Assembly: GCF_010499245.1 (NCBI RefSeq) | Contig: NZ_JAAGOW010000005.1 | Span: forward strand, 682,001-746,000 | Source of the DNA: Variovorax sp. WS11 | GTDB taxonomy: Bacteria > Pseudomonadota > Gammaproteobacteria > Burkholderiales > Burkholderiaceae_C | Length of the DNA stretch: 64,000 nucleotides | Direction: 5' to 3' | Part shown: piece after piece, positions 43,522 to 53,271 of the stretch | Position numbering within the stretch: the first letter of the stretch is position 1 | How the letters are laid out: every line of letters starts with the position of its first letter | Made by a program: the position numbers and the translations under genes | The notes under the pieces: model-generated | Seen by the model: the letters and a program-made list of their open reading frames with translations, nothing else | Databases searched by the model: none | Told to the model about the DNA's origin: nothing

Positions 43522-44103
43522 ATGGAAAAGCACAAAATCAGAACGGCAGCCAAGGAAGCCTCGCACGAGCGCATCGTGTCCGCAGCCGCTCGGGCGATCC
43601 GTCGCAGCGGCTACGGCGGCACCGGCGTCGCCGACATCATGAAGGAGGCCGGCCTGACCCATGGCGCCTTCTACGCCCACTTCGAGTCGCGCGAGGCCAT
43701 GTTGGCGGAAGCAGCGAATCGGGCGTGCGCCGAGTCTGCCGCTGCAGCGGCAGACGTTGTTGCCAGCGTCCCCTCCGGGCAGGCCTTGGCATCCATGCTT
43801 CGCACCTATCTCTCGCGGGAGCACCTGGAGCAGGTCGAAATGGGATGCCCACTGGCCGCCCTGGGCTCGGAGACGCCGCGCCAGGCACCCGAGGTGCGCC
43901 GGGTGACCACCCGGCACATCAAGGAAATGGTCGATCTTGTCGCCCGCCAGTCGCCTGACTGGGGGCAGCCCGGTGCCCACGAACGAGCCCTTGTGACCGT
44001 TGCCACGATGGTGGGCACATTGCTGTTGGCTCGTGCGGTCGACGAGCCCGCACTGTCGGACAGCCTGTGCCAGGCCGCACTGAAGCACCTGCCTCCAGCC
44101 TGA
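43522..44103 (+). CDS. TetR/AcrR family repressor, 193 aa
   Basis: N-terminal HTH of the TetR type: RIVSAAARAIRRSGYGGTGVADIMKEAGLTHGAFYAHFESREAMLAEA (about residues 16-64 of the 193), followed by an all-helical ligand domain with the C-terminal Cys of CPLAALGSE as in NemR/AcuR-like repressors that sense electrophiles. Several ATGs are possible (43504, 43516, 43522); the last is chosen because the palindrome occupies 43504-43517. The next gene, a quinone-oxidoreductase-like enzyme, has the same operator, so both are probably under this repressor. Confidence 0.88.
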   Translation: MEKHKIRTAAKEASHERIVSAAARAIRRSGYGGTGVADIMKEAGLTHGAFYAHFESREAMLAEAANRACAESAAAAADVVASVPSGQALASMLRTYLSREHLEQVEMGCPLAALGSETPRQAPEVRRVTTRHIKEMVDLVARQSPDWGQPGAHERALVTVATMVGTLLLARAVDEPALSDSLCQAALKHLPPA

Positions 44104-44142
44104 ATCCACACCCAAAAACGACGCTTCTCGTTCGACCAAAAA

Positions 44143-44161
44143 TATGATGAACATCATGCGA
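44143..44161. promoter_or_regulatory. TetR operator copy 2 (ATGATG-AA-CATCAT)
   Basis: TATGATGAACATCATGCGA differs from the copy at 43503 by one base. It lies 73 bases upstream of the oxidoreductase GTG start, in its promoter region. Confidence 0.7.
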
Positions 44162-44233
44162 GATGAATATGGATCCTCTGACGACGTCAGCGGTCGTTCG
44201 CAAACCTGGCTGCGCCAGGAATAAGGAAGAACC

Positions 44234-45235
44234 GTGAAGGCATTTGTTCTCGAGCGATACGGCAAGAAGGGTGCGCTGCGGCCGGCAGATATGCCGACCC
44301 CGGAACTGCGCGATGACGAAGTCCTGGTCCAGGTCCATGCGGCTGGCGTGAACCTGCTGGACGCCAAGATTCGAGACGGAGAGTTCAAGCTCATCCTGCC
44401 CTATCGCCTGCCTCTCGTCCTGGGCCACGATGTGGCAGGCGTCGTGGTCAAGGTTGGACCACGCGTGCAGCAGTTCAAGCTGGGCGATCAGGTCTATGCG
44501 CGGGCGGATGACCATCGAATCGGCACCTTCGCTGAATTCGTCCCCGTCAAGGAAGCGTCCGTGGCGCTCAAGCCCCAGGGCCTCACGATGGAAGAAGCTG
44601 CGTCCATTCCCCTTGTGGCCTTGACGGCCTGGCAGGCACTGATCGCGAAGGCCGATCTGAAGAAGGGGCAGAAGGTCTTCATTCAGGCGGGCTCCGGCGG
44701 TGTAGGCGCCTTTGCCATCCAGTTGGCCAAGCATCTGGGCGCAACCGTTGCCACGACGACGAGCACGACCAATGTCGCGCTCGTGAAGAGTCTCGGCGCA
44801 GACGTCGTCATCGACTACCAAACGCAGGACTTCGAGGATGTCCTGCGCGACTACGACGTGGTCCTGAACAGCCAGGACGGCAAGACGCTCGAAAAATCCC
44901 TCCGCGTGCTCAAGCGCGGCGGGAAGCTCATCACCATCTCCGGACCGCCCGATCCCGAGTTCGGCAAGGAAATCCGGGCGCCCGGGTTCGTGAAACTGGT
45001 CATGCGGCTGCTGAGCTCTGGAATCAGGCGCAAGGCAAAGAGCCGCGGCGTCGGCTTCTCGTTTCTCTTCATGAGGGCGGACGGCAGCCAACTGCGCGAG
45101 ATCACCCGGCTCTTCGATGCCGGCGTCATCCGCCCGGTGATGGACCGGGTGTTCCCGTTCGACTCCACCAATGAAGCCCTGGCCTATGTCGAAGCAGGCC
45201 GCGCAAAGGGCAAGGTCGTCATCAAGCTCAAGTGA
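44234..45235 (+). CDS. NADP-dependent zinc-type alcohol dehydrogenase/quinone oxidoreductase, 333 aa
   Basis: Medium-chain dehydrogenase/reductase: N-terminal GroES-like domain (KAFVLERYGKKGALR, LGHDVAGVVVKVGPRV) and Rossmann domain with QAGSGGVGAFAIQLAKHLGATVATT (about residues 149-173). The catalytic and structural zinc Cys residues are lacking, as in quinone oxidoreductases and enone reductases. GTG start with AAGGAAG upstream. Followed 77 bases later by an SDR gene. A TetR operator precedes it, so induction by electrophiles or quinones is plausible. Confidence 0.9.
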   Translation: MKAFVLERYGKKGALRPADMPTPELRDDEVLVQVHAAGVNLLDAKIRDGEFKLILPYRLPLVLGHDVAGVVVKVGPRVQQFKLGDQVYARADDHRIGTFAEFVPVKEASVALKPQGLTMEEAASIPLVALTAWQALIAKADLKKGQKVFIQAGSGGVGAFAIQLAKHLGATVATTTSTTNVALVKSLGADVVIDYQTQDFEDVLRDYDVVLNSQDGKTLEKSLRVLKRGGKLITISGPPDPEFGKEIRAPGFVKLVMRLLSSGIRRKAKSRGVGFSFLFMRADGSQLREITRLFDAGVIRPVMDRVFPFDSTNEALAYVEAGRAKGKVVIKLK

Positions 45236-45312
45236 GCTTGCTCGCTCGGTGCTGCTGAAAGACCCGAAAGCCGGCAGCTGAATCTGTTTGTTCCTCTCTT
45301 TTGGAGATTCCC

Positions 45313-46017
45313 ATGAAGATTGAAAATGCTGTTGCCCTCGTGACGGGTGCCAATCGCGGCATCGGCCTGGCGTTCGCACGCGAGCTGCTCGACCGCGGTG
45401 CCCGCAAGGTCTATGTGGGTGCCCGCGACCCGGCGACCGTCACCCAATCCGGCGTTCAGGCGCTGCGACTCGACGTCACCCAACCGGAAGACGTGGCCAC
45501 CGCCGCGGCGCTGGCGTCGGACGTGTCGCTGCTGATCAACAACGCCGGCATCGCCCAGCCAGGGGGCTTTCTCGCAGCCGATAGCGAAGACGTCGCACGG
45601 CGCATCTTCGAGACCAACTTCTTCGCCGTGTTGCGCATGAGCAAGGCGTTCGCGCCGATTCTCAAGGCCAACGGCGGCGGCGCATTGCTCAACGTCCTGT
45701 CGGTCGCCTCGTGGATGAACGGCGGCGAGTTGGCAGCCTACTCGGCGAGCAAGTCCGCCGCCTGGTCGCTCACCAATGCCTTGCGCAACGAACTGGCGGC
45801 GCAGAAGACGCAGGTACTGGCGCTGCACATGGCCTATGTCGATACCGATCTCACGCGCGGGTTCGATGTCCCGAAGTCGAGCCCTGAGGAGATCGTCAAG
45901 CGTGCGCTCGACGGACTCGAGTCGGGCCTCGACGAGGTGCTGGCCGATGAAATCACCCTGCAGGTCAAGCGCGGAATGACGGCGCCGAGGCCCAGCTACC
46001 TGCCGCAGGCGTCCTGA
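45313..46017 (+). CDS. Short-chain dehydrogenase/reductase, 234 aa
   Basis: Classical SDR: cofactor motif VTGANRGIG (residues about 12-20), NNAGIAQPG near 78-86, catalytic Ser in LSVASWMNGGELAAYSASKSA with Tyr-x3-Lys (YSASK). The short length and the ADLASDVSLLINNAG arrangement match small NADP-dependent SDRs. GGAG precedes the ATG at 45313 by seven bases. Likely cotranscribed with the oxidoreductase before it; substrate unknown. Confidence 0.9.
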   Translation: MKIENAVALVTGANRGIGLAFARELLDRGARKVYVGARDPATVTQSGVQALRLDVTQPEDVATAAALASDVSLLINNAGIAQPGGFLAADSEDVARRIFETNFFAVLRMSKAFAPILKANGGGALLNVLSVASWMNGGELAAYSASKSAAWSLTNALRNELAAQKTQVLALHMAYVDTDLTRGFDVPKSSPEEIVKRALDGLESGLDEVLADEITLQVKRGMTAPRPSYLPQAS

Positions 46018-46068
46018 TATCCAAACCGGACCGGATTGCCAGCGGATGCGACCAACCGGCAGTGGCGA

Positions 46069-46983
46069 CTACCTCGACGCGCGCGTGTTCAGCGCATGCG
46101 GCCCGTGCACGAGCTGCTTCTTCAGGAACTCCACGCAGACCCGGACCTTCGCCGAACCCGCGGACCGGCTGCTGGTCATGGCCCAGATGTCCGCCGGCTC
46201 GTGGTGGGAGGGCAGCACCCGCACCGCCCGGCCCTCGAGCAGCGGCTGCGCGATGTCCCAGACCGACAGCAGGCAGATGCCCTTGCCGTCGAGGCTCCAT
46301 CCCCGCACCACGTCGCTGTGGTTCGAACTGAACCTGCTGGTCACCTTGACGGACTCGATGCCCTTCGGTCCCGTCAGCCGCCAGATCCCGAACGGCTGGT
46401 CGCGCTCGCGGTACAGCAGGCACTCGTGTTCCGCCAGCTCGGCCACCGAGCGGGGGTGGCCGCGCTGCGCCAGGTAGTCGGGCGAGGCGCAGAGGATGCG
46501 CCGGCTCTCGACCATGCGCTGGGCGATGAGCTGCGGCTGGGTCGGATCGCCGATGCGGATGTCGAGGTCGAAGTTCTCGGCGATCAGGTCCACGCGCCGG
46601 TCCAGCAGTTCGAGCCAGACCTCGATGCGCGGATGGCGCTTGCCCAGCTCGGAGAGGATCGGCGCTACGTGCTCGCGGCCCAGCCGCTGGCTGGTCGCGA
46701 TCCGCAGCGGTCCGGCAGGCTCCTTCTTGGCACTGCTGAACGCCTCTGACATCGCGTTCGCGTCGTCGAGGATTCGCTGCGCCCACTGGTAGGCACGTTC
46801 ACCGTCCTCGGTGATCACCACCCGGCGGGTGGTGCGATGGAAGAGGCGCACGCCCAGCTGCGACTCGAGGATCGCGATGCGCTTGCTGATGTGCGCCGGC
46901 GTGGTGCCGATCTCGAGCGAGGCCGCGGCGAAGCCGGAGCGGCGCGCCACCTCGCAGAACACCGCCAGGTCTTTCAGGTCCAC
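46069..46983 (-). CDS. LysR family transcription regulator, 304 aa
   Basis: N-terminal winged HTH (MDLKDLAVFCEVARRSGFAAASLEIGTTPAHISKRIAILE) and periplasmic-binding-like effector domain (about 90-300, LRIATSQRLGREHVAPIL). It diverges from the Gfo/Idh gene across 121 bases that hold a perfect 17-base palindrome of LysR type. It probably controls the transport operon to its right. Confidence 0.92.
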   Translation of the reverse strand: MDLKDLAVFCEVARRSGFAAASLEIGTTPAHISKRIAILESQLGVRLFHRTTRRVVITEDGERAYQWAQRILDDANAMSEAFSSAKKEPAGPLRIATSQRLGREHVAPILSELGKRHPRIEVWLELLDRRVDLIAENFDLDIRIGDPTQPQLIAQRMVESRRILCASPDYLAQRGHPRSVAELAEHECLLYRERDQPFGIWRLTGPKGIESVKVTSRFSSNHSDVVRGWSLDGKGICLLSVWDIAQPLLEGRAVRVLPSHHEPADIWAMTSSRSAGSAKVRVCVEFLKKQLVHGPHALNTRASR

Positions 46984-47003
46984 GGGCTGTCCACCCTTCG
47001 TTT

Positions 47004-47020
47004 ATCAACGATTCGTTGAT
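47004..47020. promoter_or_regulatory. LysR-type site, palindrome ATCAACG-ATT-CGTTGAT
   Basis: Perfect 7-base arms with a 3-base centre; includes the T-N11-A pattern of LysR sites. Lies 21 bases before the lysR start codon, so binding would also repress that gene. Confidence 0.6.
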
Positions 47021-47104
47021 TCCGAGTCAACTGGATGCGGATTGTATATCCAGCTGTTGTTACTAGACTCCGCCTCAGTTGCACCCAACACCCGCAAAGG
47101 ACCC

Positions 47105-48154
47105 ATGAGCAAACTCCGCATTGCCGTCATCGGCGCCGGTCTGATCGGCAGGACCCACATCGACTGCGCGTTGCAGAGCCCCGACGTCGAGCTGGTCGGA
47201 ATCGCCGATCCGACGCCGGCGGCCGCCGAGCTCGCAGCTGCGGCCGGCGTTCCCTGCTTCCCCGACTACCAGAGCCTGCTCGCGCAGGTGAAACCCAGGG
47301 CCGTCGTGGTCGCGACGCCCAACGTGACGCACGCGCAGATCACGATCGACTGCCTCGAGCAGGGCGCCGCGGTGCTGGTCGAGAAGCCGATCGCCGACAC
47401 GCTGGAGGATGGGCGGCGCATCTGCGAGGCCTCGCGTGCCACGGGCCTGCCGGTGCTGGTGGGGCATCAGCGCCGCCACAACCCGATCATGCGCAAGGCC
47501 AAGGCGATCGTCGGCGCCGGCACGCTCGGCCGGCCGGTCAGCGCGACGGTGCTGTGCACCTGGCTCAAGCCGCGCGACTACTTCGACGTGGCCTGGCGCC
47601 GCCAGCAGGGCGGCGGCCCGATCCTGATCAACCTGATCCACGACATCGACCTGATGCGCCACCTGTATGGCGAGATCGAGGGCGTGCAGGCGCTGGCCTC
47701 GAATGCAGTGCGCGGCTTCGACGTCGAGGACACCGCCGCGGTGCTGCTGCGCTTTTGCAACGGCGCGCTCGGCACCGTCACGGTCTCGGACACGACGGCC
47801 GCGCCGTGGAACTGGGACCTGAGCGCCGGCGAGGCGGAGCGCTTTCCGCGCCAGGATATCAACGCGCACTTCTATTCGGGCACGGAAGGCTCGCTGACGC
47901 TGCCGCGCCTCGAGGTCTGGCGCTATCGGCAGGATCAGGGCGCCGCCGAGGGCTGGCACGACCCGCTGACGATGGAGCGCACCGCCGTGCACACCGCCAG
48001 CCCGTACAGCGAGCAGATGCGCCACTTCGCCGCCCTCGTCGAAGGCCGGGAAGAACCGGTCTGCTCGGCGTTGGACGGCTTGCGCACGCTGGAAGCGACC
48101 CTGGCGGTGACGCAGGCGGCGGCCACGGGAAGCCAGGTGCTGCTGCCCCGCTAG
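47105..48154 (+). CDS. Gfo/Idh/MocA family NAD(P)-dependent oxidoreductase, 349 aa
   Basis: Rossmann domain LRIAVIGAGLIGRTH (residues 4-18), EKPIADTLEDGRRICEA with the family's E-K-P motif (about 97-100), and the C-terminal alpha/beta domain with GGGPILINLIHDIDLMRHLYG, containing the His-Asp active-site pair (HDIDLMRH). Such enzymes oxidise or reduce sugar, inositol or amino-sugar derivatives. AAAGGA precedes the ATG. First gene of a likely operon with a polar amino-acid-type ABC transporter and a TIM-barrel isomerase. Confidence 0.9.
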   Translation: MSKLRIAVIGAGLIGRTHIDCALQSPDVELVGIADPTPAAAELAAAAGVPCFPDYQSLLAQVKPRAVVVATPNVTHAQITIDCLEQGAAVLVEKPIADTLEDGRRICEASRATGLPVLVGHQRRHNPIMRKAKAIVGAGTLGRPVSATVLCTWLKPRDYFDVAWRRQQGGGPILINLIHDIDLMRHLYGEIEGVQALASNAVRGFDVEDTAAVLLRFCNGALGTVTVSDTTAAPWNWDLSAGEAERFPRQDINAHFYSGTEGSLTLPRLEVWRYRQDQGAAEGWHDPLTMERTAVHTASPYSEQMRHFAALVEGREEPVCSALDGLRTLEATLAVTQAAATGSQVLLPR

Positions 48155-48251
48155 GGGCGCACCGCCGCGCGCGCCGGGCCCGGCGCGCGGCGCTCGAACA
48201 CGGGGCCCGTCGCGATCGAAGAAGAACCGCTCAACGAGACAAGAGCACACC

Positions 48252-48920
48252 ATGAACTACAGATTCGACTTCGCCGTGCTGCTGCCGCACTGGGAACAGT
48301 TCGCGCAGGGCTGCTGGCTGACGCTGCGGCTCTCGGCCATCGCGGTCGCGATCGGCCTGGCCATCGGCCTGGTGACGGTGCTCGCCAAGCGCGCCTCGAT
48401 CGCGCCGCTGCGCTGGTCGGCCGAGAGCTACATCGAGCTCATCCGGAACACGCCCTTCCTGGTCCAGGTGCTGTTCATCTTCTTCGGGTTGCCGTCGCTC
48501 GGCGTCAGCCTCACGCCGAACACGGCGGCGGTGCTGGCGCTGAGCCTGAACCTGGGGGCCTTCTCGGCGGAGATCATCCGCACCGGCATCGAGTCGGTCC
48601 CGCGCGGCCAGTTCGAGGCCGGTGCCGCGCTCGGCCTGAGCCCTTTCCAGACCTTTCGCCACGTCGTCTTCAAGCCCGCGCTGCGCACGGTCTACCCTGC
48701 GCTGGCCGGGCAGTTCGTGATGCTGCTGCTCACCACCAGCATCGTCTCGTCGATCTCCGCCGAGGAGCTGACCTCGATCGCGCAGAACGTCGACTCGGCC
48801 ACCTTCCGCAGCTTCGAGGTCTACATCGTCGCGGCGCTGCTCTACCTGGCGATGTCCACGATCTTCTCGACGGTCTTCAAGGCGATCGATCGCCTGTACT
48901 TCTCCTATCCCACCAAGTGA
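48252..48920 (+). CDS. Polar amino-acid-type ABC transporter permease, 222 aa
   Basis: HisMQ-type permease: five helices and the EAA-like loop FEAGAALGLSPFQTFRHVVFKPALR (about residues 118-142) that docks the ATPase, preceded by ELIRNTPFLVQVLFIFFGLP. Starts 97 bases after the dehydrogenase. The second permease follows after nine bases; they should form a heterodimer. Confidence 0.92.
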   Translation: MNYRFDFAVLLPHWEQFAQGCWLTLRLSAIAVAIGLAIGLVTVLAKRASIAPLRWSAESYIELIRNTPFLVQVLFIFFGLPSLGVSLTPNTAAVLALSLNLGAFSAEIIRTGIESVPRGQFEAGAALGLSPFQTFRHVVFKPALRTVYPALAGQFVMLLLTTSIVSSISAEELTSIAQNVDSATFRSFEVYIVAALLYLAMSTIFSTVFKAIDRLYFSYPTK

Positions 48921-48929
48921 GCGACGGCC

Positions 48930-49580
48930 ATGATTCGCGACTTCACGCTGACGGAATTCTGGGTCATTGCGAGCGGCCTCTGGGCCACGCTGCTGCTCTC
49001 CGGCATCGCCTTCCTCGGCGGCGGGCTGGCCGGGCTCGGCGTGGCGCTCGCGCGCACCGCGCCGGTGAAGGCGCTGCGCCTGGCGGCCGGCGTGTTCATC
49101 GACTTCTTCCAGGGCACGCCGATGCTGCTGCAGCTGTTCCTGGTGTTCTACGGCCTGCCGGTGTTCGGGCTGAAGGTCAATGTCTGGATCGCGGCGGCCG
49201 TGGGGCTGACGCTGCATGCCGGCGCCTTCCTCGGCGAGATCTGGCGCGGCGGCATCCAGGCCGTTCCGCGCGGGCAGTCGGAAGCGGCCGACGCGCTCGG
49301 GCTGACCTACTGGAGCCGCATGCGCCACGTCGTGCTGCCGCAGGCGCTGCGGATGTCCTTCGCGCCGACGGTGGGCTTCCTGGTGCAGCTGATCAAGGGC
49401 ACCTCGCTCGCGGCCGTCATCGGTTTCGTCGAGCTCTCCCGCTCGGGCCAGCTCGTCTCCAGCATCACCTACAAGCCGCTGCTGGCCTTCGGCCTGGTCG
49501 CGCTGTGCTACTTCGCGATCTGCTTCCCCCTGTCGCGCTACAGCGCCCGGCTGGAGAAGCGCTTCGCCATCGGCAACTGA
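48930..49580 (+). CDS. Polar amino-acid-type ABC transporter permease, 216 aa
   Basis: Second HisMQ-type permease with FIDFFQGTPMLLQLFLVFYGLP and the ATPase-docking loop SEAADALGLTYWSRMRHVVLPQALR (about residues 112-136). Similar in length and motif order to the first permease. Followed after 53 bases by the binding protein. Confidence 0.92.
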   Translation: MIRDFTLTEFWVIASGLWATLLLSGIAFLGGGLAGLGVALARTAPVKALRLAAGVFIDFFQGTPMLLQLFLVFYGLPVFGLKVNVWIAAAVGLTLHAGAFLGEIWRGGIQAVPRGQSEAADALGLTYWSRMRHVVLPQALRMSFAPTVGFLVQLIKGTSLAAVIGFVELSRSGQLVSSITYKPLLAFGLVALCYFAICFPLSRYSARLEKRFAIGN

Positions 49581-49633
49581 CCCATTCCCACAAAGACCCG
49601 CGGACTTCCGCATCCACCCGAGGAGCTCACACT

Positions 49634-50467
49634 ATGATTCGACAATTCACCCGCCGCGCCGCGATCGCGCTGTCGCTGGCGCTCGCGATGACCGGCCTTG
49701 CGCAGGCGCAGAAAGTGGCCGAGATCAAGAAGTCCGGCGTGCTGAAGGTCGGGGCGCAGGTCGCCCAGGTGCCCTGGGGCTTCAGCGACAAGAACAACAA
49801 GCTGACGGGCTACGACATCGAGTTCGCGGAACTGCTCGCGAAGGACCTCGGCGTCAAGCCCGAGTTCACGCCGGTGACCGTGGCCAACCGCACCGCGGCG
49901 CTCCTGACCGGGCAGGTCGACATGCTGGCCGCGGTCGTCACGATCCTCGCCGACCGGCAGAAGGTCGTGCTGTTCTCGCGCCCCTATTCGTACCTCGAGA
50001 CCGTGCTGATCGGCAAGACATCGCTGCCGGCGGTGAACGGCTACGCCGAGCTCAAGGGCAAGCGCATCGGCGTGCCGCGCGGCAGCGTGCAGGATTCGGC
50101 CGTGACGCAGGCGAACACCGGCGCCACCATCCAGCGCTTCGACGACGACGCGGCGGCGGTGCAGGCGCTGCTCTCGGGGCAGGTGGACCTGGCCGGGGCG
50201 GCCCATACGCAGCTCGGCTCGATCGCGCAGATCGCGGGCCCCGGCAAGTACGACATCAAGCTCGTGGTGGCCCGCGGCTTCCAGGGGGCCGCCGTGCGCC
50301 CGGGCGAGCGCGAATGGGTGAGCTACATCAACGACTTCATCGGCCGCAAGATCGCCAGCGGCGAATTGAATGCGCTCTACAAGAAGTGGATCGGGCAGGA
50401 CATGAACCGGGAGATGCCGGCCACCGGCGAGACCGAAGCGGCCCTGCCAGTGGTCGTGGGCAAGTAG
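49634..50467 (+). CDS. ABC transporter periplasmic substrate-binding protein, 277 aa
   Basis: Signal peptide with basic start (MIRQFTRRAAIAL) and cleavage near AQA-Q (about residue 25). The solute-binding type 3 fold includes LKVGAQVAQVPWGFSDKNNKLTGYDIEFAELLAKDLG and the ligand-loop GKRIGVPRGSVQDS. The usual Arg that holds the alpha-carboxylate of amino acids is not obvious at its place (LTGQVDMLAAVVTILADRQKVVLF includes ADRQK), so the ligand could be an amino-acid-like or sugar-acid compound. AGGAG upstream of the ATG. Confidence 0.92.
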   Translation: MIRQFTRRAAIALSLALAMTGLAQAQKVAEIKKSGVLKVGAQVAQVPWGFSDKNNKLTGYDIEFAELLAKDLGVKPEFTPVTVANRTAALLTGQVDMLAAVVTILADRQKVVLFSRPYSYLETVLIGKTSLPAVNGYAELKGKRIGVPRGSVQDSAVTQANTGATIQRFDDDAAAVQALLSGQVDLAGAAHTQLGSIAQIAGPGKYDIKLVVARGFQGAAVRPGEREWVSYINDFIGRKIASGELNALYKKWIGQDMNREMPATGETEAALPVVVGK

Positions 50468-50497
50468 CCCGGGCACGGCACACCGGGAGCGACGACG

Positions 50498-51292
<795 letters not shown>

Positions 51293-51296
51293 GACC

Positions 51297-52106
51297 ATGA
51301 TCGCGTTGTCCCTCTCCCACCTGACGGTGCTCGATGTGGCGCCGCCGGCGCTGTTCGATCTGGCTGCCGGGGCCGGCTACCAGGCTGTCGGCATCCGCAT
51401 TCTTCCTGCCGTGCCCGGCGCGGTCTCCTATCCGCTCGACCGCCTCGCGGTGGTGGCGTGGCGGCGCCGCATGGCCGACACCGGCGTCGGCGTCCACGAC
51501 GTGGAGTTCATCCCGCTGACGCCGGAGCTTCGCGTCGGCGATTACGCGCAGGCCCTGGCGCTGGCCGCCGAGCTCGGCGCGAAGCGGCTCAACGTGTCCG
51601 GCGACGACGCGGACTTCGATCGCCTGGCCGAGCGCTTCGGCGCGCTGTGCGATCTGGCCGCCGGTGTCGGTCTCGGCGTCGACCTGGAGTTCATGCGCTT
51701 CCGCATCGTCGGCACGCTGCAGCAGGCGCTGGACGTCATCGCGCGCGCGGGGCGGCCGAACGGCCGGCTGCTCATCGACCTGCTGCATCTGTTCCGCTCC
51801 GGCGGCACGGCCGAGATGCTGCGGGCCGTGCCGTCGAGCGCCTTCGGCTCGGTGCAGCTTTGCGATGCGCCCCGCAAGGATCCGACGGACGCCGGCCTCG
51901 CGGACGAGGCGCGCCAGGGGCGCTTGTTCCCGGGCGAAGGCGAGCTGCCGCTTGCGGCCTTCATGGACGCGCTGCCGGCCGACATCGCCGTGGGGGTGGA
52001 GGTGCCGGCCGCCGCGACCCACCCTGCGCTCGGGCCTGCGGAACTCGCCGCGAGAGCCTGCGCGGCATCGCGCGCGCTGCTCGAGGCCTGGCGGCCGTCG
52101 CGCTGA
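51297..52106 (+). CDS. Sugar phosphate isomerase/epimerase-like TIM-barrel protein, 269 aa
   Basis: AP-endonuclease-2/xylose isomerase-like barrel: LGVDLEFMRFRIVGTL (metal-binding Glu), RLLIDLLHLFRSGG with Asp and His (about residues 157-170), and FGSVQLCDAP near 182. Starts four bases after the ATPase stop, last gene of the operon. Together with the Gfo/Idh enzyme, it suggests catabolism of the imported polyol, sugar acid or inositol derivative. Its 3' end converges on the acyl-CoA dehydrogenase gene with a two-base gap. Confidence 0.83.
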   Translation: MIALSLSHLTVLDVAPPALFDLAAGAGYQAVGIRILPAVPGAVSYPLDRLAVVAWRRRMADTGVGVHDVEFIPLTPELRVGDYAQALALAAELGAKRLNVSGDDADFDRLAERFGALCDLAAGVGLGVDLEFMRFRIVGTLQQALDVIARAGRPNGRLLIDLLHLFRSGGTAEMLRAVPSSAFGSVQLCDAPRKDPTDAGLADEARQGRLFPGEGELPLAAFMDALPADIAVGVEVPAAATHPALGPAELAARACAASRALLEAWRPSR

Positions 52107-52108
52107 GC

Positions 52109-53245
52109 TCAGGCCAGCAGCTGCTTCGCAATCATGTTGCGGTGGATCTCCGAAGCCCCTTCGTAGATCCGGAGCACGCGCAGGTCCCGGTACACGCGCT
52201 CCACGACCGTGCCGCGGCAATACCCCGACCCCCCGAAGATCTGCAGCGCCTTGTCCGCGATGCGGCAGGCCGCCTCGGTGCAGATCACCTTCACCATCGA
52301 GGCCTTCATGCGCGCCTCCTCGCCGCGCATCGCGCGCCACACCGCCTCGAACAGCACCATGCGTGCGGCATGCAGGTCCATCGCCATGTCCGCGATCATG
52401 TGCTGGATGGCCTGGTGCTCGGCCAGCGCCTGGCCGAAGGTGATGCGGGTCTTGGCATGCTCGATGGTCTGCTCCAGCGCGATCTGCGCCGGGCCCAGGG
52501 CCTGGCAGCCGACATTGAGACGGCCCTCGTTCATGCCCGACATCGCATAGCGCAGGCCGCGCCCTTCCTCGCCGAGCAGGTTTTCCGCCGGAATGCGGCA
52601 ATCGGTGAAGGCGATCTCGCACAGGCTGTTGTCCATCCAGCCCATGGTCGGCATGGTGCGCGTGACCGCGAAGCCGGGCGTCTTCGTGTCGAGCAGGAAG
52701 GCCGAGATGCCGTTCTTGCCGGCCTTGCGGTCGGTCGAGGCCAGCACCGTGATCGAGTGCGCGTGGTTCGCGTTCGAGATGAAGGTCTTGGTGCCGTTGA
52801 GCACGTAGTGCTCGCCGTCGCGCACCGCCGTGGTCGCCATCTTGGCCGCGTCCGAGCCCGCTTGCGGCTCGGTGATCGCGATGCAGTTGCGCGATTCGCC
52901 GGTGGCGATCTTCGGCAACCACTTCTTCTTGATCGCCTCCGACCCATGCTCCACGATGATGTGCACGCCGGGCCCGATGGTCGAGCGCACGAAGGGCCAG
53001 AACTGCGGCGGCAGGCGCGCCAGCTCCAGCTGCACGGCCACGCTGGTCAGGTGGTCGACCGGCGAGCCGCCGTAGGCCTCGGGAATCGCCATGCCGTAGA
53101 AGCCCATCTCGCGCAGCGTGTGCTCCACCTGTTCCGGCACGATGCCGGTCTCGTGGTATTGCGGCTCGAGCTGGAGCAGTGCGTCGACGGCCTCGCGCGT
53201 GGCGGCGCGCATGGCTTCGGCATCGGGGTCCAGGTTGAAATCCAT
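52109..53245 (-). CDS. Acyl-CoA dehydrogenase, 378 aa
   Basis: FAD enzyme introducing a 2,3 double bond in acyl-CoA. Motifs: AITEPQAGSDAAKMATTA (about residues 124-141), GTKTFISNANHA, QALAEHQAIQHMIADMAMDLHAARMVLFEAVW, and the catalytic Glu in RIYEGASEIHRNMIAKQLL at the C-terminus. Last gene of a minus-strand operon that begins with the IpdAB-like pair; nitroreductase, Bug receptor and CaiB genes lie upstream. Confidence 0.94.
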   Translation of the reverse strand: MDFNLDPDAEAMRAATREAVDALLQLEPQYHETGIVPEQVEHTLREMGFYGMAIPEAYGGSPVDHLTSVAVQLELARLPPQFWPFVRSTIGPGVHIIVEHGSEAIKKKWLPKIATGESRNCIAITEPQAGSDAAKMATTAVRDGEHYVLNGTKTFISNANHAHSITVLASTDRKAGKNGISAFLLDTKTPGFAVTRTMPTMGWMDNSLCEIAFTDCRIPAENLLGEEGRGLRYAMSGMNEGRLNVGCQALGPAQIALEQTIEHAKTRITFGQALAEHQAIQHMIADMAMDLHAARMVLFEAVWRAMRGEEARMKASMVKVICTEAACRIADKALQIFGGSGYCRGTVVERVYRDLRVLRIYEGASEIHRNMIAKQLLA

Positions 53246-53271
53246 CGTGGCTCCAGAAAAGAAAGGTGGGG

